Positions 34,930-46,531 of a stretch of DNA of 64,000 nt are shown in pieces. The stretch comes from Phascolomyces articulosus (taxonomy: Eukaryota > Mucoromycota > Mucoromycetes > Mucorales > Lichtheimiaceae): assembly GCA_025677815.1 (NCBI GenBank), contig JAIXMP010000041.1, positions 124,001-188,000 on the forward strand, written 5' to 3'. The notes beneath the pieces are model-generated. The model searched no databases, had not been told where the DNA came from, and saw nothing but the letters and a program-made list of their open reading frames with translations. The translations under genes were made by a program, and so were the position numbers. Position 1 is the first letter of the stretch. Every line of letters begins with the position of its first letter.

Positions 34930-36068
34930 TTAATCCTTGTAAGGTGTCGAGCTCAAAAAGCTCTTTGGTACATTTTTGAGGTTGTTCGAGTTGGAGAAAT
35001 CCAACATAAGAGCATCAACCACAGGGTAAATAGTCGACTCGATAATTGGTACTAGCTGACAGAAGTTTGAATAATGTGTATCATAGGTAGGGAATTTCCA
35101 ATGGGAAGCTTGATATATGATCCATTTCTCTCCCCCCTCCACTTTCGTAATAGTTAGGCTATATTGTCGATAGTCTTTTTAGCATTATTGTCAGTTTTTG
35201 CTAGTTCAGTATTTCCTAGTTACATCATATTCTTCACCAGTGTGAACAATAATTCGTAGCATATTGATCTCATTTAGCCAATAATGTTTGGGCCATTATT
35301 GTAGTGATGTACTACGCAGTAGAGCTAAAATCATACTCTCTTCTTCTACTATTAGTATCCATCATGGGTAAAGAGTGGATATAATAAATGAATAATAATA
35401 AACCTTCCATATCTACACTTTGATGCTGACTTTTGGACGATCACTTTTTTTATCCGAATACGTAGGTACCTGAAAATTGGAGATCAAACAGATGATTGAT
35501 AGGCATATTCAAGTATTTCATTATATGTGTCAGTTGCCGACCCCACATAAAAATCATTCCCATATATTACTATCATTTCCAATCGTAATCTACGACAAAG
35601 GAAGTTTTCACATACCTTGCTCCTATAATCTGGTATATCACTTACCGAATTCTAGAATTTCAGTTTTGTACATCATGAATACTTCCATTTGAGGATGTGT
35701 TGATGCATAATGACATATAATAGATAACAATACCCTTTTTGGGAATGGAATTGTTGGAGAAGAAAAAAGAATCTTTTGCTTCTTTTTTTTTCGAATTAAG
35801 TGTTGCTTTTCGATGTTACTTATCAAGATGAGAAGGATCGGATATGACAAAATTGATATAATACGTAAAAATCCCGCCAGTTGGTTTCTGGATCAGTTTT
35901 GGCTACTTAATTTGTGATGATGGGTGTGCTCATGATGACTAGATCAAATTAAATTGTATGAGACGCATACACGTAACACGCACCTGGCTGATGAACATTC
36001 TCCCACCCACTAGTTAAAGATTGTCCATGATGATAAGTATGTCGCCATCCACTAGCGGTGTTTCTCAT
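34930..36068 (-). pseudogene. Possible degenerate multi-exon gene of unknown family
   Basis: Minus-strand pieces with coding-like composition and splice signals: MRNTASGWRHTYHH ... SGWENVHQP ending at a GTGCGT donor (36068-35984); a stretch ending KTEILEF at a GTAAGT donor (near 35645); TYSDKKSDRPKVSIKV after a TTTTCAG acceptor (near 35470); and a final open piece 35142-34930 (KWIIYQASHWKFPTY to SSTPYKD, stop). Stops between the pieces mean a continuous protein could not be assembled. It may be a pseudogene or a gene with more introns than found here. No family recognised. Confidence 0.3.
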
Positions 36069-36908
36069 ACGTGATTTTTGTACACCACATGGTCAACTTT
36101 AGATCCTCTTCCGTTGACGATCCGAGATAAAAAGAACTTCCTACATTTTAGTAAAAATTCTTTTACCAATAATAGAACTTGACGAAATTATAAATAATGA
36201 CTCAAAAAATAATAATAATAGTTAAAAATCTCGATTCCCACACTTTTTTTTTCAAATAAGTATACCGATAAAGCGCCCTTTCCATTCTCATCAATAAATA
36301 AGAAGATCAATTCGTTTTTTGTTATTATTTGTTGACCATGTGGAGCTAACAAAAAAAAAAGTTGTGTGGTGTCTTTGAGCAAAATTTTACCCGATATTTC
36401 ATTTTTGTACTACTTTGAAAAAGTGGAATCGATAACCGAAAACCCGCGCGCGCTCGCGGTTATCCGCCATATGTCCACTATTAGAATTAAAAATAAAAGC
36501 CACACACTCTTTTATTTTTTTTAAAACCACTTTTCAGATCATGATTTTTATTCGCCAAAACAATCAAGGACCGTACTTTTATAGAAATTCAAGAACTGTG
36601 CCACAACCGCGCCATTTCCCTTTTTGAATAAGATACGGGCCTTTGTTTACTCCGTTTTTTGAATTTGTTTGATTTGTTTACAACTTAAAAAAGTGGTATT
36701 ACAAGAAAAGGTTCAAAAGTGTTTCTACCCGAATCAACGGGGGCGGAGAGAAAGTTCAGCCAGATCAAAGATCACACAAAGTTTTTTTTTTTTTTTTATA
36801 TATAAAACGTTTTTGTTTCTGTGGTGTTTAATTTTTTTGAAAGTCTCTTTTTTTTCCCTGTTACTTTAAATTTTTATCTAATTTTCTCCTATATATATAT
36901 AAATAAAA
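36069..36908. other. 5' region of the MFS transporter gene
   Basis: AT-rich with T-rich tracts just before the start. A GC-rich island, CCCGCGCGCGCTCGCGG, lies at ~36444-36460 and is unusual for the region; it may be promoter-associated. Confidence 0.4.
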
Positions 36909-39900
36909 ATGGTAACAACGACAGAAAAAGATGTGGAACGGAATATCAGTCCAGATACTATAGACGAGAAAAAAAATTCATCAACGACGAGTGTCAATAC
37001 GATCGACAATAATAATGCTATAGGATCCATTCGATCTACAAAATACGAAGAAACGAATACCCAGATCGATGAACAACAACAAGAAGAAGAAAAGAAAGAG
37101 AATGAACCTGAAGAAGATGAAAAGAAAGCTGTTATGAAAAAACGAATTGCCATCATATTGACATTTTTCAGTCTTCAACTTTCTTTATTTTTGGCAGCTT
37201 TGGACAAGTAAATCCACTCGATTTTTCTTTTTCCCGAATTATTTTTATATTCGCGACGTTTCTGCCTGATAATAATCTTTTTTTTAATAATTAGTACCAT
37301 TGTAGCAACATCATTACCTATTATTGGATCAGATTTTCAATCCATGGCTATTTCTTCTTGGGTTGTGAACAGGTAAATATATATATATATATATATATAA
37401 AAGGAATATCTATTTTGAAGATCTATATATCTAATATATAATAAAATGAATTTTATAGTTATGTATTGACATTGGATGCATTTCGTAAGTTGAATTATTC
37501 ATTTTCTTGATCTGAACCGGAAACAAAAGAAAAGAAGATGGTGGGAAAAAAAATAAGGAAGTAGTTTATTTTATTAAATGCATATTTGATGTTCATTTTA
37601 TAATAGAACCATTATTTTCAAAATTTTCCGATATTTTTGGACGTAAATATATTCTCATGTTTGGTATCGTTATCTTTTTAATTGGTTCTGTATTATGTGG
37701 TGCATCTCAGGTAATAAATATAAGTAATGATAGGTTTTGGAGTTAAAAAGAAGAAGTTTACATTTCTTCTAAAAGGAGCGTGTGAGAGTGAATAGATTTT
37801 TGTTTGTCATACAAAAAAAAAAAGATCGTGGTAACCATCCAAATACTGACTCATTATATATGATAGACTATGATTATGCTTATTGTGTGTCGAGCCATTC
37901 AAGGTATTGGTGCTGCTAGTGTAAGTTTCAGAAAGAAAGAAAAAAAAAATCCAATAGATCATGTGACCCAAAGATGTTTTATTTACCCCAATCTTTTTTT
38001 TTTTTCAAAACACACATGGCGATATTCTTAGATCTTCTCCATGGTAAGTTTATAAACATGGTTATTTTAAAAAGAGAAGGAAAAAGTAAAAGAAATGTCA
38101 ATAGTAACACATTGTCCTACCCTATTATTAGGTATTCGTCATTATATCCGATTTGGTTCCATTGGAAAAACGAGGCAGTTACCAAGGGTAGAGTATAAAA
38201 CGAGGAAATCAAACATAGTTATAGGGAATCTGGGATTCGTGTAGTATTTTGGTGGTTGTTCCTGAAGAGTAATACATATGAGGAGGGTGAGAGAAATTAT
38301 AGTAATTTGATTTTAATTGGGTATTTCTTGTGTTCTTTCTTCTTTTTTATTATAGTCTTGTCAATGCCGTTTTTGCATTAGCCAGTGTTTTTGGTCCATT
38401 GATTGGAGTAAGTAATACGTCTCCAATGTTAGATAACTCTATTATTTATTTCTCTCTCGCAAATACTGCTTGTACTTATATTTTTAGAATCTTCTTTTAT
38501 TATAGGGAAGTTTAACGGATAATGCCAGTTGGCGATGGAACTTTTATATCAAGTAAGTTAATATAATTATTACAGTTGTAGAATAGTGAACGATAGAAAC
38601 TAACCATCCATGACGATGATCTCTCTATATAATTAGTTTACCTATTGGTGGTGTTGCTCTTGTGATTCTTTTCTTCTTTTTACATTTGCCAACTCAAAAA
38701 CAAAACTTAAAGGAAAAATTAAAGCGTATTGATTATGCAGGCAATTTTCTTGTTTTGGCAGCTGCAACTTTATTTTTACTTGCCATGAATTTCGGTGGTC
38801 AAACTTTCCCTTGGAAATCTGCTGCTGTCATTGTAATTATTTCTCTTTCTCTTTCTCTATTTAAAGTTTAGCATACTCAATCCTGATGAACCTGACATTC
38901 AATTTTTTTTTTGGTGATAGGTACCCTTTGTATTAGCCGGTGTTTTAGTGGCTGTATTAGTAGTGGTAGAAAAGAAATATGCTACTGAACCTTTAATGCC
39001 TCCAAGATTATTCAAGAATCGATCAGTAGTAGCTATTTTATTAGTTAATTTATTCTTTGGTCTTGCCTTTTTTGCCACCGTATATTATTTACCTATTTAT
39101 TTCCAAGTCGTTCGAGGTGATTCAGCCACTTGGTCTGGCATTCGTATGATTCCTATGCAAATGGTGATTGCTGTTTTATCCACATTTTCTGGTCTTTTTA
39201 TTTCTAAAACTGGCATTTATCGACCTTTGTAAGTGGACTTTATATATTATTTTATATCCTTATAAACGAATGGATAAAGTAGTGGAATTTACAAACATAA
39301 CCTAACAATATTATTTCTTTATTAGAGTAACCATTGGTATGGCCTTCCTTACCTTGTGTCTTGGTTTATTCAGTTTATTTGATGTTGAAACCTCTTGGTC
39401 CATGATTTATGGTTTTACTGTGGTTGGTGCTGCAGGTATTGGTATGATCTTTTCATCTACCATTATTGCTATTCAAGCAGCTGCTGAACCTCGTGATATT
39501 GGTAAGTTATTTTATGATTCATCCTTCTCAAAAATAATAAAAAAATGGCAAAAGGTATTAAATTTCATCCATATTGATCTATTTCTATTTAGCTGTTGTT
39601 ACGGGTCTTAACAATTTCTCACGTATTTTGGGTGGTGCCCTTGGTGTTGCTATTGCTTCTGCAGTACTTAATTCCTCCCTTCGTAAAGATTTACCTGCTG
39701 TCATTCCTATGGAATATGCTGAAATGATTGCTCAATCACCTGAATATATTCGTCATGGTTTACCTGAAGAATATTTTGGACCTACTGTTGAAGTTTATGT
39801 TGATTCATTACGTTTTGTTTGGCATATTCTTGTTATCATGTCTGGTGTTGGTAAGTTTAAATTAAAAAAAAAAGATATAATAAGTAGCTATGACATAGAT

Positions 39901-40199
39901 ACTGATGATATGATATTCTTTATATATATATAGGCTTTTTGTCATCTGTTTTAGTGAAACATCATCCTTTACGTCAACGAGGTCCACCTCCAAAAAAGAA
40001 TGAAGAAGAAGAAAAGAAAGAATTACCTCGTTCTTCTTCTTCAACATCTGATGATAAGAATACAACACAAGAAGCAGAAGGTACTGTGATTGGTGAAAAT
40101 AAAGATCAAATTATTGTTCAAGTACATGATGATGAAAATGATCCTTCTTCATCTACTCAAGATCAAAAGAAGACGACGACGACGACGACGAAACAATAA
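36909..40199 (+). CDS. MFS transporter, DHA2 (14-TM drug:H+ antiporter) type
   Basis: Fourteen exons join in phase to 643 codons plus TAA: 36909..37207, 37295..37372, 37459..37484, 37607..37710, 37867..37920, 38032..38043, 38132..38187, 38356..38407, 38506..38552, 38637..38832, 38921..39228, 39326..39501, 39593..39850, 39934..40199. An acidic, Gln/Glu-rich cytosolic N-terminus (~75 residues) is followed by about 14 hydrophobic segments. Motif A-like FSDIFGRKY, LDNTIVATSLPII in TM1 and GPLIG are typical of DHA2 multidrug efflux pumps of the plasma or vacuolar membrane. The C-terminal tail is hydrophilic. Exon 6 is only 12 nt. Substrate cannot be inferred. Paralogous to the minus-strand gene at 61833. 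Confidence 0.93.
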
Positions 40200-41062
40200 A
40201 ACAAAAAAAAAACCAAATTCAAATTCAAGAATTCATACCAAAGTAGATAAGCATTTTTATTATTATCACTTATTAGTTTAGTTATTATTATTTATTATTA
40301 TTTTGCATTTCAACACGCATTCCAATTCCCATTTTCTTCACTCACTTTTACTATTATTATTATTATATTTATAAACATTTAATTCAACATCTACACAACA
40401 TTTTTCCACAATTCGGTATTTTTTTTGTACTAGTATACTACTATTTATATATTTATATATATAAAAAATGATAATAAAGAAGTATATATATATTTATATA
40501 ATAAAAAAAAACAATATAATTTCAAAAAAGAATCAAAGTATATATTTTTTTGTTGACAAAAGGTGTAGTAGATCCATCATCCAATCCATCAATCAATCAT
40601 GGTTTATTATCACATGATGATCTCTTATACGCGTTATAAAAAAGATTTTTTTTTTTGCAAAAAAAGTGCTAAGTAAAAAAAAAGAGAGGTTGGCTTAAAT
40701 AACAAGATGACTAAAAAGAAAAGAAAAGAAGAAGCGAGAGAGAGAAAGTATAAAAAAAAGGAGTATATTTTTTTTGGGGGGGGATAAAAAGAGAAGATTG
40801 ACTTTTTTTAAGGGGTTGAATGGTTTTTTTTCTTTTTTACCTCCTCTCTCACTAATATGTTACATAAGAGAATAAAAAAAAGAGAAGAGATGCGCATATA
40901 TGTGGTGGGTGTTCTTGTTGTTATTGTTGTAAATAAAGTATGTTGAATGAGTTGAGTTAATGTGTGTATGTGATGTAATATGAATGAATTGAATAATCAG
41001 GGCAAGCCCTTCAATTTTTTTTTTTTTTGTTACAAGCAAATAAGAAAATAGTTTGTTTTTTT
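40200..41062. other. Convergent 3' intergenic region
   Basis: Low-complexity AT-rich DNA between the convergent MFS and Pumilio-family genes, with A-rich, T-rich and AT-repeat tracts. No gene seen. Confidence 0.5.
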
Positions 41063-43938
41063 TTAATGAGATGAAGTAGCCGAGATAGTAGTAGCGGTAG
41101 TATTAGCTCCTGGATAAGTAGTAATTTCTTGAGATCGTAATACTTTTTCAACAAGGAAAGCAACACGTTGACCATATTTAGAACCACGAAGGGAGACCAT
41201 ATGTCTTTTGATCAATCGGCACATTTTCACTTGATGCTCAGCACCTGCATGGTTGATGAGCCACTGGACGACATAATTACCATATTGATCCGATGCCATA
41301 TCCATCAATGGTTCACGACGTTGTTGAGCATTTTGTTTACACATAATTTTCTCCATAAACTGTTCCAAAAAGACGGGACCTCCTGTACGCAGGGCCTTTT
41401 CAACAACTTTGGAAGCAAATTGATCCATGGATAAACCAGCCGCATGTTCCAGAACCACACTAAATGCATGTTCACGGTCGCGACATTCTTGAGCTTGTTC
41501 CAGAATATGTTGGACTACCCAATTACCCCATTGACCACGAGCAATCACCATGATATTATCAAGGACTTCATCCAAGACAGGTCGTTTTTCTTGTTCACAT
41601 ACGTTTTCGAAAATATGTTGAATCACCAAACTACCGGTTTCGTCCAAAGCGACTTGAGTCCATTTACCTTGCAATGCTTGATTGACACGTGCCATGACAG
41701 GAGGAGCAACATCTTGTTGTGTCCATTGCATTTCAAAGACTTTTTGCCAAATATGACAAGCATGTTTATGAGTAATAGTATCACTGATATTTTCAAATAA
41801 TTCTTCCACCATAGAAGCACGCGTCGTTTCATCAGGACAACAATCAAAGGCCTTTTGTAATACATGACATCCGAAAGGTTGACAAGTCAAGGAAACAATA
41901 CGACCTTGCATTTTGGTAATCAATGCACTGACTTGTTCAGGTGTACCCACTTCAAATAAACGTTGGACCAAAAAGTTACCAAATCGACTGGTCATCAATG
42001 GATACGCTTGAGGTAAAATGGATTCAAAGATCACTTGTTTTTGTTCTTTTGTTGTGGCAGCTTTGAGTTTTTGTTGCAAAAAGAGAGATGCTTGTTGATC
42101 TCCTCGTTGAATAATCTTGTCAATCATGGCTTCCCAATCTACAGGGGCATTCTTGTCTACTAATTTACGACGATATTCTGCATTTTGAGTAGGGTGATGG
42201 TGATGATGGGCTCGACCATTGCTGTTATTGTTATTGCCACCGCCATTATTGTTATTGCTTGTATGTTTCTGCAAAAAATAAATAAATAAAGATATGCAAT
42301 TATTAATCATTATCATGCATTTCCATTAAATAAGTGTTGTTTTTATTATTATTATAGAGTGTACATCACTTTCTATTATAATAAAATAATTACCTCTGCA
42401 GATGCACGTCGTCGGTTATTACCATGACTACCTTTTTCCGAAGTAGCAATAGTAGTGGTTACAGTTAATGGACCTGTAGTAGTAGCCGCAGCAGTAATAG
42501 TAGAAGGCATGATTTTTCCATCTGTCTTTGTATCGTGAAGATTTCGTAAAGATCTATTAAAAATAATAAAGTTTATCATCAGCGACATCTTCTAGATTTA
42601 TACGGAATAAAATCAAACTTACTTTGTTTGTCGTAAAGTAGTATTTTGTTGTTGTTGTGAATCAATAGAAGAAATCATTTTTTCAGTAATGACATGATCT
42701 TGTTTATTATTATTATTATTCAAACCAGAAATGTTCTTTTTCTGTTGTTGTTGTTGTTGTTGGCAAAGTTGATTGGCTTGAGCATCACATAATTGAGTAA
42801 CCACCATTAATTGTTGCTTAATATTTTGAACTTCACGTTCTTTGGATGAAAGACAAGATTGTAAACTCCATACTTGATGACATTTCTATTATTTATTTGT
42901 TTGTTTTTTTTTTTTTGCTGATTAGTTAAAGATATTATGAAACGCATATAAGCATATTGTTTATATGAATTTTTTTTTTACCTTGTCAAATTCCGCTTGA
43001 GTAGTATCAAATGATTTTACAAGATTATGAATCACGTCAATAGCATTACAAAGGTGATGGCGTAAATTGTCAGAAGACATTGTGTTCATTGTGGACATTG
43101 ACATGGAGAGTAAAGTTGCTATGGTACGTGTCATATGAGTATTAGGAAGAGCCTGCCCTTCCTGTTGTTCCTTGTTGTTGTTGTTATGGATATTAGTATC
43201 AAATACAGTAGCAGTAGGGATCATGTTCAATGAAGAAGGTTGTTGTTGTTGATGATGATTATATAAAAAATCATCTCTCCATAATTTGTTATTATTTGAC
43301 ATGGTTGTTGTTGTTGTAGTAACAGTATCCTAAGAAGCAAATCAATTTCATTGTTAATTTTTTTTATGTAACATGTAGGATTTTTGTATTATCATTATAC
43401 CAAAAAAAAAAAAGATAGGAGAAAAGTGTGGGGGAGAAAAGGAGAAGAACAAGAACAAGAGTAGGAGAACGTAAATAATAATAATAATAATAATAATAAA
43501 GAAAGATATATATATATATATTACCTTGTTCATGAGTGGCGAATAAAAAGGATCAAAATAATCAAATGAACCAACATGTTTTAAATCATAACCTTCTTCT
43601 TTAGGTGATGGAGTACCCGAAGAACCATGGTCAGCAACATTACCAGGAAAAGCACTTGGAGGTGTTGGTAAACGAGTTGTAAGACGACCAAAATAATCAA
43701 GATCATCCAAGGAGCTTGAGCCAAAAGATTGTCTGGATTTCAATGAAGATGATGCAGGAGGTAATGGAAACAGTGGCATATCATTATCCATCATCACTGA
43801 TGATTGATGTTGTTGTTGTTGAATGACAGGTTGTTGTTGTTGCCATTTCGTGTTGTTATTATTACTATGAGTCATTGTTAAAATGGCTTCTTCAGATGTA
43901 GTATTGATCGAAGTAGTAGCGGTAGAAGATGTCAACAT
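41063..43938 (-). CDS. Pumilio-family (PUF) RNA-binding protein
   Basis: Five exons, 43938..43525, 43329..42982, 42885..42623, 42553..42394 and 42268..41063, join in phase to 796 codons plus TAA. The first ~400 residues are low-complexity (poly-Asn, Gln, Thr) with a short coiled-coil-like stretch (SSKEREVQNIKQQL). Exon 5 holds the PUM homology domain, with repeats containing FGNFLVQRLFE, FGCHVLQKAFD, HACHIWQKVFE, TGSLVIQHIFE, WGNWVVQHILE, FASKVVEKALR and YGNYVVQWLIN. PUF proteins bind 3' UTR elements and usually promote mRNA decay or repression in the cytoplasm. The HIWQKVFE repeat recalls fungal Jsn1/Puf2-like members, but no RRM is seen. The gene seems intact. Confidence 0.93.
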
Positions 43939-45211
43939 ATTATGATGATGATGATGATGATGAGTTTTTTTTTTTTTTTTTTTTGTTTTGTAAAAAAAGA
44001 AGATCGATGATATATATAAAAAAAAAGAAGTAAGAGAAGAGAGAGAGTATGTGTGTATGTTTTTTATTATTATTATAGAATCAACGTTGTATGTTGGAAG
44101 ATATGTTTTTTTTTAAAAAAAAAAGAAGAAATTATATATAAAATAAAAATAATAATAAAGAAGAAGAAAAAGAAAAAAAAAGTAATAAAAAAATCAAGAA
44201 GGTTTTGTTATTTATATAAGAAAATTAAAGGGTAAAGCATGATAATTGGACTGTAATGTGACAAGAAAAAAAAAGAGCTGTGCGTTTCGGAGACGCCCAC
44301 ATATGGAGTATTATTCTAATTACTATTATTATTAGATATACTAACTCACTTTTATGAGCTTATTTTATGAAATGAAAGAGAATGGTAAAAGTTAAGTATA
44401 AGGTGATTATAACACATCATCATCATTATCATAAAAATAATCTACAAACCACGCAAATGCACAAAAAACCACACCATTCATTCACATTATTCACTCTTTT
44501 GGTATATACACTCTATCTTGTAACAAGTTGCATTGTTGTTGATGTTGCTTTTTTTTTGTCACTCAGCACAGATCAACAATCGTTGTATAACAATAGAATT
44601 ACTTTATTTGTATTTAACCAGTCAAATAAAAATTTGTATTAATAGCTTGCTTCTATGTTGTTGTTGTATGTATAATATAATATATATAATCTACTATCTA
44701 AACAATATATCATGTATGTATATGTGTGTGGGGGGGGAGGGGAGGGGAAAGGATAAATGAAATAGTAATAATAGTAGTAATAGACAACTCCTCACTCTTC
44801 ATCATCTTCAGTAACCCAACAAGAGTAGAAGCATTATTATTATTAGAAGTACACTCTCCCCCCCCCTTTCTTTCATCTTTACACTCTCTCTACAACAGGT
44901 CTATTATTTACTCCTTAACCGTGGGCCGCATATAGACTAGTATCCATGAGGAGAAATGCTTTATCGGCTAATATGCATTTCCTAACAGAGTAAGCGTCTT
45001 TATAATTGTCCCTGTCGATCATCGCCGCATTGTCACACACACACAGACGTGTGGTAAAAAAAAATTATCCATTCATTCACACCTTTTTTTTTTAACTAAC
45101 TAGTAATAAATAGGACATTATCTACTTACATTACGTCTAAATATTACATATTGCATATAAAAAAAAGTATAAAGCCTACAATTACTATTTCAGCCCTGAC
45201 TATCGATTCTA
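43939..45211. other. 5' region of the PUF gene, low complexity
   Basis: Poly-T (43967-43984) directly upstream of the PUF start, A-rich tracts and a G-run near 44728. No gene could be supported. Confidence 0.4.
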
Positions 45212-45533
45212 TTATAAACGAAGAGAACCTTCATCATCATCATCATCATTATGATTCAATGGATTGTGTAATAAATGTGTAAAATATTGTTGGTGACACA
45301 ACACATCATCTTCATCATCTTCATCATTAAACTTGTTGATAGTTAGCGATGATCTTTCATTATCGTTTTTTTTTCTTTCTTTACCATAATGATCAGTTAG
45401 CCGCTTCTTTTTTTTTTCTGAGATAAAAATGAACGAAGCAATAATAATAATAATAATAATAAATCGTTCAGATAAATAATAAATAAATGATATGCATCTT
45501 ACATGACCTATCGTGATACAATAGCGCCCTCAT
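45212..45533 (-). CDS. Possible small acidic protein or C-terminal exon
   Basis: After an acceptor-like TTTTTATCTCAG, minus-strand 45417..45212 is open for 67 codons to TAA. It starts with a Lys run and continues RLTDHYGKERKKNDNERSS, INKF, an Asp/Glu-rich run, HQQYFTHLLHNPLNH and a poly-Asp end. A short upstream exon 45533..45503 (MRALLYHDRS, donor GTAAGA) would fit, but the joined codon reads TAA with the 10-A tract as given, so either the homopolymer length or the exon choice is wrong. No family recognised. Confidence 0.3.
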
Positions 45534-46531
45534 GTTCGCATAAAGACTCCCCTTTTTCTTCTTTCTTTCTTTTTCTTCTTCTATTTTTTTTTTTCACTTA
45601 TTCTTTACTTCTCAACAACTCTTCCCCTATTTTTTTTAAGCTTTTTATTTTCCCATTTCTCCACTTTTATTATTTGTTGTTGTTTATTCAAAGTGACAGG
45701 CAAAATATAAATAATCAATAACGGATTTATTGAATAAATAAATTATAATAAATACATGCACCATTTTTTTTAACCCCCTCTTTTTTTTTTTTTTTTTTTT
45801 TTTTGTTAAATTAATGGGTGTGTGCTTTTTTTTTATGCGGGTGCTGCACGCTATTAGCATGCTTAGCTTTTTTTTTTTTATCTAAATATATAAAATAGGG
45901 TGTTGGTGTATGTGCCACCTGTATTCCCAAATTAAGTTACCAAACCTTTAAAAGATATTATTTTGACATTTTTTCTCTTGAAATCAATCCCTCATTTTTA
46001 TGGATGTAAAAAAAACACACCTATATATTCATACACATACAAAATATTCGTTCAAATGAAATGATTATTAATATATATATAAACGTACTTGATCAAAAAA
46101 AAAAGGGACCAGTAATAAAGAATATTGAATCCCGCTAATCTGCTTTTTCGGATCTTCCCGACTTTTTTTTTATGATTGAAACAAAACTGTAATCCATTTT
46201 ATAAAAAAAATAAAAATGTGAGAAAAAAAAAGACTTTCTCCCCTTTTCTGTAATGAAAATAAAACTCCAAGTATTTTCACACACAATTGGATAAAAGTAA
46301 TCTTTATTTACTACTACTAGTAATAGATAGAAAAAAAAAAGTAAGCAGTAATAAGGTCATTTATTATTATTATTATTATTTACAAAGTCCCAAATGACTG
46401 GACATGATGCCAGTTTTGGAAGTTGTTCGAAAGGAAAAGAAAGATAATAAAATCATAATTGGTTATAGAAACTAAAAAGCTTCCATCTTATCAACACTTT
46501 CATTCAATTATCGATTATTTCTCCCACACCT
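45534..46531. other. 5' region of the FUSC-like gene
   Basis: AT-rich, with a 22-nt T tract near 45783-45804. No gene recognised. Confidence 0.4.

Noticed and set aside
44053..44235. 60-codon Lys-rich frame upstream of the PUF gene
   Set aside because: Product of A-rich low-complexity DNA.
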